Source: Trichinella spiralis
Taxonomy: Eukaryota > Nematoda > Enoplea > Trichinellida > Trichinellidae
Reading direction: 5' to 3'
Assembly (NCBI GenBank): GCA_000181795.3
Contig: CM012953.1
Location: 18,153,862 to 18,217,861, forward strand
Length of the DNA stretch: 64,000 nt
Shown here: piece after piece, positions 36,824-48,498 of the stretch
Numbering within the stretch: the stretch's first letter is position 1
Layout of the letters: each line of letters starts with the position of its first letter
The notes under the pieces: model-generated
Told to the model about the DNA's origin: nothing
Database searches by the model: none
Seen by the model: only the letters and a program-made list of their open reading frames with translations
Program-made: the position numbers and the translations under genes

Positions 36824-39800
36824 CTTTCTTTCTGCTATATTAACGTCACATCAATATCAGTGAATAATTGTAAATTTAGAATCATATTTGTATGAAATGT
36901 TATTTTTTTGTAAATGTTTCCACTGATATAATACTGTAAATAAATATTTTTAATCAAATTAAAGTGAAATAAATAATAACTATAAAATAAATAGTTTTAC
37001 TTTTGAAAAATATGAAATTATACTTTTATTTGGAAAACATCTTGCAAAATGCTTCAATATATTGGCAGTTGGGGCTTATTTTTCGTTAATTGAAAATTAT
37101 GTATTCGTTTCAGTTTTCAACTAATGTCTTTCTTCAGGTAATGTAATTCAAACCGGAAATGTTCAGTGAATTGGATAATTTGTTGGTTTCTGTTGATAAT
37201 AGTGAGTTGTAGTATTAAAAGTAAGGATTTTTAGTTGTTTTTCATACCAACGTATTTTCGTTGTTGAAAACAATTAATTTGAAATTATTAATTTTTAATT
37301 GCCTATTTGCTTCATTTACATATTACTTTTCGCTTTAAATCGTATGCATTGTAATGCATGACAATATAGATTAATATTGGTTAAATTCAACCGACTTTTA
37401 GAACTTACATTAGGTTTGCTTTGGCAATAACTTTCAAGTTTGGCTTTGAATTTAACAGCGTTGATTCATATGTTATTGATATCTTTTATCAAAGGTTGCA
37501 GTTGCTTAGTTCCTAAAGTTGCGGCTTATACATGAAGAATCTCCAAAGTGCAACATATCTTTGTTAATATGCTTTTCTGTAATTGAAAAGGTAAGCATTT
37601 TGTTGTATAAAAGTATTGCTATTTGAACTGTTGATTAATGTAAGCTAATTTCATTTCATAAATATTTCAGTCAACTGAATCAACTAAATTTTTTCAAGTT
37701 TTGTTTTTTTGAATTTATGTAATTTTTACTACAAGAACAGACAAATCCATGTGTAGAATTCGCAAAACGTTTTTTTGCTGCTTGCATGTGCATTTCAAAT
37801 ATTGAAATCAACGGCGAATTTCATAACTACTTACTTAAGTTAGAATATGTAATATTTTAATTTTAAATGTCATTACAGAGAGATTGTTATAAATGTAGTC
37901 AGTGAAAATATTAGCGGAGCAAAAGCCAAAAAGTAAAATTATATAATATTACTACAACTACTAATTTAAAAAACACTAAATTGCACGGACAGGTAATGGA
38001 CAAAAGATTCGACATTATCAGCATGCAATCCATACAAACCTAATAATCAAAACGTCACCGTTCTTTGTTGCTTATGTAATTTGCATATTGTTATAATTTT
38101 TATGTTAATTTCTATGTATTTTGTCGTTGCTAATATAGTCTCAAATATTTATAAAAAAATTTGTGTCTAAATAATTTTTCAAAGCGCAGCGTTGACAAAT
38201 GCAGAAATTCGACTAAAAATGGCTCCAGTATGGCCAGCAAAACATTTTGCTAAGATAGCAGTGTCAGAGCAATGCTTTCATGAAAAGAAGAAGAAAGAGA
38301 AGAAGCAAGTTTCCAGTAAAACTATTTGTTTATGTTGATCACATGTATACTTTCTTACGTTCCTCGAGTTCAATGTTAGAACTGTGTGAATTTTAATATC
38401 CTCTGTGATTCAAATCTTACAATTTGTTTTTATTTAAAAAATTTCAGTTAGTCCATTTCTCAACATTTTTGTACACTTATTCATCAGTTCTCATTTAATG
38501 ATGTTTTTCAAATGTTTTATGTATTACATGTATCAAAAATATGAGTATGGGCATTTGAATATTCAGCATGAATATAAATGATTTTTATTTCATTAACTAC
38601 CCAGTAAATGCTAAAATATTTATGTATTCATGGATTTATTCTCCATTATTGTAGCATATTGATGTCGCAATTTATATTCAGGAATTTAAAAAAGAATTTT
38701 ATTTTTTTACAAGTGCTTCCATTTCTTATAGTATTAATATGAATAAAAATGTGTTCACTAGTTTGGAATGTTTACAGTTTTTTGCTTTTAATATACACGC
38801 TTATAATTTTATTCCGCACCATCTGAGGTGCTAAATAAATTGCTTACTTATAAATGAATAGTCAGTGTGCTTTCGGTCAGGTAGATGTGACCGCTGGTTA
38901 TTAAACATACTGACTAACTAATGATGACTGCAGGTCACGTTGAGAATTCGAACTAGTGACCAGGTGATGGTATTTTGCCATCCCACTTCAAGTTCTATGA
39001 ATTGAAATGAATTATTTAATAAAATGTTTTTAAATTAAATTAAAATAATTCTGCACATTTGTGCATGAATAAATTTACTTGTTGAATTTAACACTGCATT
39101 TTCAATTTCATCAATATGAGAATACATTCACTGTTAAATGATCATTTATTACATATTTGCAAGGTCTACGGTTAAACTTATTGTGCTTGCTTATCATTAT
39201 TATGTAATATTTACAAAAATTGTTTTTATAATTAGTTCCATATATTTATAAAAATGAATAAATATGGAATTAATGTAAAATATCTGCAACTTTAAATTGA
39301 AGAAGTGCCAAACGCATTATTAAATAGATTAAAGAATATTTTTTAAATTTCATGACTTTACTAATGTTCTCAATTTCAGTTGAAATGAATGAGACCTAAA
39401 TCATGGGATGTTCTTCTAACAGCACACTCTGGTTCTGATTTTAAGCTCATCTATTAATGTCAGTTTGGTCAAATGAGCATCAATATTGATAATGAATTTC
39501 AAACTTCAGGTTACGTGTACTGCCTGCCCTATGTGGTCACTATCGCCACGTATAGCAGTGAAAATTATTAATTGTATTCCATTTAATTTTTGCAAAGATG
39601 CCTTTTTGAAATTAAATTTAATTTTTTGATTTTTTTAAAAGTATAATAAAAAATTTAAAATATGATTTGCTGATTTGCAATTTGCAACGCAATGCTTAAG
39701 ATGAATATTTATTCAAGTTTTTACTTTATCTTTTTAACACTCGTTCTAAACATCACAATATCATTCTGTAGTTTTATTACTTTCAATTATTTAGTTCATG

Positions 39801-40828
39801 CAACTTTATAAACATGCTTTTCATACGCTGAGCTGCTATCATGCTATGCGACTTAACATGTTTTCACTTATCTGAATGTAAAAATTTGTTATTACGTAAA
39901 ATTGAGAGTTTCATTATTAAATTTAGAATTTGGTATTAATATCAGCTTAGTAGTAGTTCAGTATCAACAAATAGCTCAGTCTTCTACGATACACTTTCAC
40001 TGCAATTCAGCTGAAATATGTACACACACATCAGTATATGAGGTGCATTCAGCAACTGTATTCCATTTCTGCAGTTCTAGGCAGCTCTACTCATTTGACT
40101 AAATGGTGCAATAACTTATAGAAGAACAGCATTGCAGTTTTCTACTATTTTATAAAGCTTTTAACCCTTTTAAATGGACGTTAGTGCTCTTGCTTATATT
40201 ATGTATTTTTTAAAGAGCAATCTTTTCATTCTGCACTCATTTTTGTTAGAAATAAATATGCGTATACTAAACAACCATCTTTTTAATCATTGAAATTACC
40301 ACATTATTTCGAACTTTGTGGCACGAGAAAACAGGAGTCACTCAGGAATGTCACATCGCACCTATATCCCCGCTTTACGCTGGTAAAGAGCTTTCAGTTT
40401 GACATTCTACAGCTACATTATGCACAACAGCTTGTGCAAATTGAAAGGAGCATTTTTTTAATGATGTTCTGTGCAGATGGAATTGGGGCTGTTTCAAAAT
40501 TACATGTAATTTTTTTCATGCCGACTTTAGGTGTAGTGCATTAAAAAAATATAAAAGCACATTGAAAAGAATGTGCTTTTTGAACTTCAATAAACAAACG
40601 CCAAAATTTACGGTGCAAAAGTCATTAACCGTGAACAATTGCTAAAATGAATTCACTGTTGCTTTTAAACTTACATTTCACTATGCTGTGCGCATGCAAG
40701 TTGATAATTTCAAATTCTCATACATATAGAACATTGATTTATTGTTGAAGGAAGTTTGCAGGATCATCTGATATTGTCAAATCTGAAAAAGATAGGAATA
40801 GAGTTTTGGCTTTGGCTTTCCTGCGTTC
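36824..40828. other. Long intergenic region without clear genes (copy 1)
   Basis: AT-rich DNA between the phosphatase and MLT-10-like genes. Short ORFs here are not conserved in the second copy, so they are not supported. It contains the tRNA-related element at about 38.8-39.0 kb. Confidence 0.6.
38850..39004 (-). repeat. Possible tRNA-derived SINE-like element (copy 1)
   Basis: On the minus strand, TAGAACTTGAAGTGGG (38997-38982) resembles an RNA polymerase III A box. GTTCGAATT (38953-38945) resembles a B box (GWTCRANNC with one mismatch). Their spacing, 44 bases, is that of a tRNA gene. A unique-looking body follows (tgacctgcagtcatcattag and on). No acceptor-stem pairing suggests a working tRNA. 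The same element is in copy 2 near 50.5-50.7 kb, as expected from the duplication. Confidence 0.4.
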
Positions 40829-40990
40829 ATGATGCCCAGATCAGAAAATGATTTCATGGCCTCTTCATCGCAAACAGATGCTATATTGCTCCGTAGGGTA
40901 GCTTTTGCCGGTGTTTTGGCTCAGGTTCGCATCAGTTTGGTACTTGCCTTCTGTGTTACATTGATATTCAGAATAAATATTCTACTTTGA
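40829..40990 (+). CDS. Possible small exon, cuticle-collagen N-terminus-like (copy 1)
   Basis: A 53-codon frame starts MMPRSENDFMASSSQTD, continues LLRRVAFAGVLAQ and ends in a hydrophobic stretch (LVLAFCVTLIF). The RRVAFxGV step followed by a hydrophobic segment recalls the N-terminal domain of nematode cuticle collagens, but no Gly-X-Y repeats follow. The copy at 52499-52660 has the same length and frame with five substitutions, three synonymous. That mildly favours coding. It could be an exon of an unrecognised gene or a pseudogene scrap. Confidence 0.25.
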   Translation: MMPRSENDFMASSSQTDAILLRRVAFAGVLAQVRISLVLAFCVTLIFRINILL

Positions 40991-43437
40991 CATACCAAAA
41001 ATCTGTAGACATGTTCTGTAATACTGAAATCCAGTATGCTGCGACTGCATTATTGCTTCTCTTCAGTCTGCATGATGTGACTATTTCCTTTTGTGCATTG
41101 GTTAAAAAACATCCGTACGGCTTTGAATAAGTAAAAAGTTAACCACAGAAAAATAAAGCAAAACCTCGTAAAACTTTGAATGTATACTCCACGACAAAAT
41201 TAATTTCAAGATAATTAGTTCAGGAGCTTGACCAGAAAGATCTGTCGAAACTTAAAGTGAAATATCATTCTGAAAAATAGGCAAAAATTGAAAGTTAAAA
41301 ATACAAAATCCTGCACTTGTAACTTTATTGATTTGCATTTTAAAATTCAATTTTCAAAATTCTCTTTATTGTCCTGAGCAAAGTGAAACAGTCAATCGGT
41401 GTTTTCTGATTATTGAATTTCACACACAATGTGGCGTTACTGATCTCTGTTGGTGTCACTATTGGTAAGCCGAGTTAAAATTATTTTTGTTAACCTTAAT
41501 TCATCAAAGTGACGCTGATTGATGAGCTTGGACTCTTGCAGTGCGCCGTTAGGAGAACATCCCTGAATTATTTTGTTAGCTGCCAGTGACAATGACATTG
41601 GCATCCTATTTAGGTCACTGCTGTGTGAATGATGACCTAAATTTTATATTCAAACTCATGTAAATGAGATCACAATTCTTCATGTTTATTGCTGGTTTTG
41701 GAAGTGCTACTTTGTTTCGAAACGTTTAATGTAAATATGATGTTCATATCTTATTACTCTTTGTTATTAATATTAGGAACGTCTGTTCAAAAAGGTAATT
41801 TTTTCTTTACATGTATTTTCCATCAAATTTAGTTCATTTTTTAAGAGAAATTAATATTATTTAATTAATTAATTAATTTAAATAATATTCAATAAATAAT
41901 AATTATTTTAATGATAATAATATTATTATTAGTAAAATCTTTAATGAATATAAATTTCATCTTTGCAGTTTTGTTTCAATTAGCAGCTAGTATTTACTGA
42001 ATATTCAACATAAGCTGCCCAGAAAAGTTATACATTGAAAATCAAATTGTATTTGGTATTATGACAAGAATGCGTTTATTTCTGTTTGCTGAATTTTAAA
42101 ATTAAAGCGCCAATCTTTTGTAAAGTATATAAACAAAAGATTTCAAAATGCTAAGGCAAACATTACATGCAGGTTAATACATTTTAATAAAATTACTTGT
42201 AATAATTTGTTTTGTTTAAATGTATACAATGCTATCTGTTGCTTTGGAGTTTAATGTAAAATCTTTGACCATATGTGAGCAGCATACAAGTGGCAAAAAA
42301 TGTTTGCCATGTAATATCTGATGTAAATAGAGTTTGCAAATTTACTATTTATTACACTGTTAAGATTATGCTTTCTTGCATAATTAAATTTATTTGAAGA
42401 TTTAATTAAAATTGCAGCAGCGCATTCAAATTTTTCTTAAAGTTGAAAAAGAATAATTTCATTTCAAATTAGTGACGATTGAAAGTTGAAAATGAATATT
42501 ATATGAAATGATATTATATGAAATATATTTAAATATCAGCATTTGAAAAAATAATACGCATTCAATAATTAAGCTCAAAGCTGTGAAACACGAATGATAA
42601 AAAAATTTAATGACTAAAATAATTAACTGTTTGATGAAATTATGAAAGACGCAATGACAGCAAAGAGAAAGCTATTAAAAATTCAATTTCTAAAAGTTAC
42701 AAGCAAAAGTATTATTTAAATTATTTATTTGTGTTTTAGTTTATTAAATTGGCGTAAATTAAATTTACTTGGTGGCTAACAGTATGCCGAGTGTTCAAAA
42801 CCGTTTTATTTTGTTGAGCTACCGGTAGGGTATATTTATTTATTTGGAAATAGTAAATTAATAATTTATTTATTGAGGACAGTAAGTCAATGGAAGTTAT
42901 GGTTGCTTTCACGCACATATGGGCATGCATATTGTGAATGAAATAAAGCAGCTGAATTTTTTAGTAACAGTTAGTGAATGCGCGCTTTATTTTACTTTAA
43001 ACAAATGTGGTATTTGCAAATTTAAAAATGTTGATTTGACGTTTGTTTAGCTAGATATTAAAATATTTTCATTCAATTTCAATTTTATTCCTGCATTTTA
43101 AGGCAATATGTTTTCTAAAACAGAGCGAAATGCTGAATAAAGTAGCAAAAATTTCAGCTTTGAAAGTCCATTTGAAATTTATGATACGTATATTGCTGTG
43201 TTGTGTTAATGAAAACTGTAAACGTCAGTGCAAACTGCCTATATTTTCGAAAATGAAGCTACCATGTCAGTTGCTTTTGTTTTTTTTGCCATTGTGAATA
43301 GAATATTTTACATTGAAATATGTGAAAAATATTTTTAAAGTATCAAGAAACGTTACTATTTTAATAATTTTGAATTAATTGCTATCATTAAAAATTTCAA
43401 CGAAACTTTACATTTATCTCTAATAAAACTTTCCAAA
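40991..43437. other. Intergenic DNA upstream of the MLT-10-like gene (copy 1)
   Basis: AT-rich, no supportable gene. The stretch about 41,145-41,845 is nearly identical in both copies. An ATTA/TTAA palindrome run lies near 41860. Confidence 0.5.
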
Positions 43438-45880
43438 ATGAAGAATAATCTTCAGCTAAATTTAATTTCAACTTTATTATTTATTTATTTTACTTTCAAA
43501 AACCTTTTTCTTTTAAACAAATGTCAAAACTGCTTCAAATTTGCTTGACAAATTGTAAAATTGTTTAGCTTTGTGCCGAATGCAAATGAAGCAGCCCTAC
43601 GTTACGATACCTCCCGGACCTGAGGGAAAACCTCTGCTGCGAGCCCATTTGCACAAGCAGGCAAAACTTGCTTTATTAAATTTGATCGCTTCAAAACAAA
43701 CTGAACATATTGATGAATTTGAAAAAGTTCGATTTTCCGATTGCACTTTCAATGCCAATACAGCAGAAGAATATGCAGAATGCATGCTGCCATATATAAT
43801 ACAAAACATACCTCAGTCGAATACCAAAATTAAATCGTCCGCTAAATCACAAAATGTTACTACGGTTGCATCCATTAACGAAACCTGGATAGGATCTTTC
43901 AAGGTAATTTTTCGCAGTTTTTAAATGCTACTTTTTAAGCTTTGCTTCAATTAAACGGAAGTTCACTTAAATCAATAATGCATTAATTAAAGATATAATG
44001 TTCGGTAAAATGCATGTGCAATAAATATTGAATGCAACAAACAAATGGATAGATGTTTAATATTTTTAAAATTGCATGTCTATATGTTCAAAGCAATAGA
44101 GGGAAATATTAGGTGTTGAAATTTTTTCCAAATAGATCAAATTTTCCAAGAATCGTTTTAAAAATTTGCATTTTATTCATTGCAGATAATAAGTAAATAG
44201 TTGTAAATAAGTAAATAAATGGAATAATTTTGAAATTCAAAAAAGGTCGTATTCATTAAATATAATTTATGCTAAAAAGTTCAAGCTAAATGCTTTATGA
44301 ATCATTTTAAAAATTAAGCTAAAGCGACGCTTTCCTCGACAAGTGACATTGGCGAGCAAACAGCTACAACAAATGGAAGCGATGAATCGATTTGCTGTGA
44401 AAAAATTTACCGAAGAAGCTGAAAACCATCGGTTGTTAAAAGTGCTAACAAGCCTTACGCAGAAGTTGAGCTTGCATTCACCAGCTTCTGAAGTACTGCG
44501 TTCTGTGAAAGAAAAAATGAACATAAGCGATACGAAAATTATCAGTGAACCGGAACGACGCCAAAAATTAATACGTCTGACGAAACGACTCTTGAGTGGT
44601 AATATTAATGATGATTCAGAGTCAGAATTATTTGGATGGAATTATTTGCGCAAAGCGATCACTGACACGGAAAAACTGATCACCAATGCCGTTACAAACG
44701 GAAATCCACTAACCCTACCAAAATGGCAATACGACATGATGCAACTAGTTAAAGGTATGATCGTGAGCACATTAAAAGACAATTCTACGGAATCCCCTCC
44801 GACACGATTACTGTCACCAAGAATCTTGTCTATTACTCCATATCAACGGGACATGATCAACTTGCTTTCGCCTGATCTTTTCAGTTTATTCGAAAACGAT
44901 GATCCAAACAATCTGCTGCCCCTTCCGCAGCTTTTCCAATCAATGCACAAAGCGGATCAAGAAGTACTGATCGAAATGATCATGGATGTGACCGGTGCTG
45001 GTGATATTCTTTCGCTGCAAGATGAAATAATGCCAAATCAGCCGAGAACACTGTTAGAAACTTTGGAATTATTTTCCAAGCCAGTCGGAGAATATTTGCT
45101 AGAAGACACCCCTGAGGCACATCTGATACCAGAAACAAAAAAGGTGTTCAAACGTTTGGAAAAAAGTTTAACCCAAGATCAGCACAACGATATGACCAAT
45201 GATGGTTTTGCCTTTCTGGAGGAACAGCAGTTGGATCTACTGTATGGAGATAAAAATCCGTTCAACATTACTAGCTTGGAGTTTGACAAAAAACTGTACC
45301 TGAAGTTGAACAAAACAGAACGTCGGATTGCTTTGATGAATCATATCAGTAAAATGGGCGAAAAATCTAGAATGAAAAGAAGCTTCATTTTGGAGCCAAT
45401 ATTTCTGAAAAAAGTTCACCTAGCACCGAGTGCTCGTGCTCCTGTAATTCTAAGTCCGATTCTGCTGTCGACGGCTGTTTTATCGCCCGCAGTACTTGGA
45501 CCGATCATATTATCGCCTTTCGCGCTCGGTACGCTGACATTGTCGCCCAAAGTGATCAGTTCTGCAATACTTTCGCCTGTGGTGATGTTTCCGCTAATCA
45601 TTTCGCCACTTGTGCTTTGTCCGATCATTCTCAACCCTTTCATTCTCAATCCGATAGTTTTGTCGCCCAACGTGTTAAATCCCATCATAATGTCCCCAAG
45701 CGCGCTGACACCTCTTATACTTAGTCCTTTTGTTCTCAGTCCATTCATTCTGTCTGGAACCACAACTTCACTGGTCATACTGGAAACCCCCGAGTTTTTG
45801 TCCCCCGTTAATCCAAAAACGCCCATTGACCAAACCTTTGCTCTCCTCTGGTCCCCCGCTGGTATTTGTCAAAAAAAAAA
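43438..45880 (+). CDS. mlt-10-like: MLT-10-like moulting protein (copy 1, cut by contig end)
   Basis: Exon model: 43438-43522 (tentative, hydrophobic signal-peptide-like MKNNLQLNLISTLLFIYF), 43569-43903 and 44319 to the gap. The phases join. Exon 3 carries the moulting-cycle (DUF644) domain, with the block RLLSPRILSITPYQRDMINL and LLSPDLFSLFENDDPNNLLP. It is followed by a tract of pentapeptides of the form xxLSP. C. elegans MLT-10 family proteins with DUF644 and proline-rich repeats act in cuticle renewal at moults. The sequence is good to about 45,770; beyond that, extra bases relative to copy 2 and the N gap mean the C-terminus here is unreliable. Confidence 0.85.
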
Positions 45881-45890
45881 NNNNNNNNNN
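45881..45890. other. Assembly gap (10 Ns)
   Basis: A run of exactly ten N bases joins the two copies of the duplicated segment. The round length suggests a placeholder of unknown size. Reading frames running through it are not real. Confidence 0.99.
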
Positions 45891-45937
45891 AAATGAAAAG
45901 TTATTAATAAAAAGTTAAAATTATTTTTTATGTAAAG

Positions 45938-46151
45938 GTATCCTACAAGCAAAGAGATGCATGACAAAGTATTGCGTGCGATGTGCGATGGATCCGTTTT
46001 GATATCAACGGAAAATGTAGAAGCTGACTTCCAGTATTTTGGTATAGAAAATACCTACAAATGGAGACATGAAGTACCATTACATAAGCTAACTTTTAAC
46101 GTTATTCCATTTCCAGAATCGAATCGATTTCTTTTGGTTGAAGAAGTGTAA
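45938..46151 (+). pseudogene. MRPL27: MRPL27 exon 3, second copy (contig-edge version)
   Basis: Same exon as 34264-34476. One extra A in the first bases (aagcaaagagatg against aagcaagagatg) shifts the frame relative to copy 1. Downstream it differs by T to S at one codon only. Exons 1 and 2 are absent because the sequence starts in intron 2. This is most likely an error at a contig end of the same gene, not a real pseudogene. Confidence 0.75.
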
Positions 46152-47589
46152 TCATTTTTCATTGTTTCTGATAAAATCATTTTACATTGCCTTATTGTTT
46201 TGAATAAATTTTACATTATATTGTACATATAAGAAAAATAATTTGACAATGAAATATTAAACCTGCTACAGTAATTATAGAAGTAAATATATGAGTAAAT
46301 ATGTGTTTGTTAAAGCAAACCACGAATTGAAAGTGACAGATTATACGAAATTTTTCCATTGTAGAATAAAATATATACAAAAGAATGTATGTAGTAAGTA
46401 TAAAAATAGTTCATGGGCAAAGTTTATACTATAACATAAATGTTGCATAATTGTAACTTTGTTTTCAATCTTTTTATCAACTCTGCAGTAATTTATATTG
46501 TGGATTTAATTAAAAATTATGAAACTGCTGATATGTGAAATTTTCTGTTGCTTCCTTTGGTTTACACGCTAAACCATAACGAATATAATGAATAATCTAA
46601 CTATTGTATGTATTGATTCTTATTCATGATATTTGTCACGTTGGTCTGATATTGTTATGTGGTTGTTTATTTAGTTAAAACTTATTTTTTTAATGTTAAG
46701 GTGTATTTAATAATTGATTTTTGTATCCACTACGTTTATGCTGAGAAGCAACGACAGGTTGAGCAATATATGGATGAATGTATGGGCAGTTCTTTATGAC
46801 CTTATCATACTTAATGCCTGAGCCGTTTATTTAAGCCGCCTTCCAAGTTGTTTTGTATTATATATTGTAGTTTTTGTCTGTCTCTTCTCTCCTTTTTCTG
46901 TTTGATACGGTTCTTTGTCGCGTTTTATTGTTATCCTTGATATTGTGCAGCAATATTAGTAGTATTATATCTAACCGCAGGCTGTATGAGCAAGCGAACA
47001 CGTAACAGTTGTTTCATTGATTATTTGTATCCTTCATAATGTTGCTTGCTGTATGATTGTATGCTTGATAAAGTGAAGTACTAATTTCAATAAAAATTTA
47101 AAATTATTAAAAATTACACTTAAAGTTATGGTAATTGTATTGGAAATATTTTATCCGGTGAAGGTTTCAGTGCTGCAGCAATTACAAAATAATAGCTCAT
47201 GGAGTATTTGAAATTATCAGCTAACCATATCCTAACTCATGGAGGCGAAAAAAACATTTGCATGTAATCGAATCATTCTAAAACTATTTTCAACTAATCA
47301 GCGAAAGAAGCCATGCAAAACTGCATGCTCATTCTACAACAGAATATGTGATCTGTTGCTAACTGAATATTATGACTGTTGTTCATTTGCTGCTGGCTAA
47401 AGTAGTTTAAAATTGAAGAAGTTTAAGCAGGAACTTTAAAACTAAAACAATAATATTTTAATATACTTTAAAAGTTTTACATTAAATTGTTAAATTTAAA
47501 CAAAACATTATGGATAAGCCCAACGAGAAACAGAATAAGGTTAGTATTCTCTGCTTGCTTCACGTAGCTCGTGTTGTGCATATTGAGCA
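46152..47589. other. Intergenic region, copy 2 of 34477-35914
   Basis: Matches copy 1 base for base apart from scattered substitutions and small indels. No additional feature. Confidence 0.6.
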
Positions 47590-48498
47590 ATGGCAAATGA
47601 ACCACAACCGATAAACGCTTTGCCAGAAGGACAAAGTGAGGTAAAAGGAGACAAGGTACAAGAAAATAAAGAAACAGTGGAATTGACCGGGAGAAGAATT
47701 TTTTTAGTCCGCCATGGAGAACGAATGGATCGCGTTTTCCCAGGTTGGTTGCGTCTTGGTTTCACAGATTTAGGAGCGTATAGACCATATGATTTGAATA
47801 TGCCATTAAGAGCAGTGAAACGAGAAAATGGATGGAAAGATTTTTACAATGATCCACCGATTACTGAAATTGGTTATGCGACATCACAAATGATTGGACG
47901 AGGTATGAAACTGAGTGGAATTGGATTTGACATGGTCTACTGTAGTCCAGCTTTGCGTAGCATTCAAAGTGCCCATGGAATATTGAAGTCGTTTGCTGGT
48001 TCAAATACAAAAATTTGCATCGAAGCAGGTCTGTTTGAATACTTGGGTTGGTATGAAAATGCAAATTTGAATTTTCTTAATACTGATCAGTTGGTCAGTG
48101 AAGGATATGAAATACAACCAAATTACATTCCATACATGATGGCGCAAACATTGAAAGATAAGTTTCATAGTGAAACTATTGAAGAATATTACAAACGAGT
48201 CAATACGGTGGTTAACTACATTGTGAGTTTGCATGGAAAAACAAAGTGCAATTTGTTGTTCGTCGTTCATGCACCAACAATTGATGCCATTGGTCGAAGT
48301 TTGATGAAAAAATCTGCTACTAATTTGTCCAATTATGAACTTAGCAAAATGGGTATTCATTATCCGTATGCTTCTGTTGTCGGCTTAGAAGAAATAAAAG
48401 CAAATGGAGAATGGCAGTTAATGCCAAATATATTGCCGCCAATTTCATGTTTAGATTTTAGTAACCGCGTAAATTTGAATTATTTTACTCGTCCATAA
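47590..48498 (+). CDS. UBASH3: TULA/UBASH3-like histidine phosphatase (copy 2)
   Basis: 302 aa, identical to 35915-36823 except for L8I, S33T and E63A, all in the first 65 residues. The catalytic R41, H42, R123, E149 and H227 are kept. The remaining differences are synonymous, as in coding alleles under constraint. Probably the second allele of the same gene rather than a paralogue. Confidence 0.9.
   Translation: MANEPQPINALPEGQSEVKGDKVQENKETVELTGRRIFLVRHGERMDRVFPGWLRLGFTDLGAYRPYDLNMPLRAVKRENGWKDFYNDPPITEIGYATSQMIGRGMKLSGIGFDMVYCSPALRSIQSAHGILKSFAGSNTKICIEAGLFEYLGWYENANLNFLNTDQLVSEGYEIQPNYIPYMMAQTLKDKFHSETIEEYYKRVNTVVNYIVSLHGKTKCNLLFVVHAPTIDAIGRSLMKKSATNLSNYELSKMGIHYPYASVVGLEEIKANGEWQLMPNILPPISCLDFSNRVNLNYFTRP

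Larger units (their letters stand above)
34221..45880. repeat. 11.66-kb duplicated segment, copy 1 (left contig end)
   Basis: Aligns in direct orientation with 45891 to about 57535 at an offset of 11,675 falling to 11,669, with roughly 1-2% substitutions plus small indels. Some stretches are nearly identical (for example about 41,145-41,845). The right end, from about 45,770, has many doubled or tripled bases relative to copy 2 and stops in an A run at the N gap. This looks like the low-quality end of a contig. Confidence 0.97.

Noticed and set aside
37163-37216. Short frame MFSELDNLLVSVDNSEL
   Set aside because: The ATG is lost in copy 2, so not a conserved start.
40290-40544. 84-codon frame in copy 1
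   Set aside because: Copy 2 has a stop early in the frame; composition is not protein-like.
45730-45918. Frames running through the N gap with X residues
   Set aside because: Artefacts of translating Ns and error-rich contig ends.
45938-46151. A separate MRPL27 pseudogene
   Set aside because: The frame shift is a single homopolymer base within the first bases after the gap; error at a contig end explains it better.
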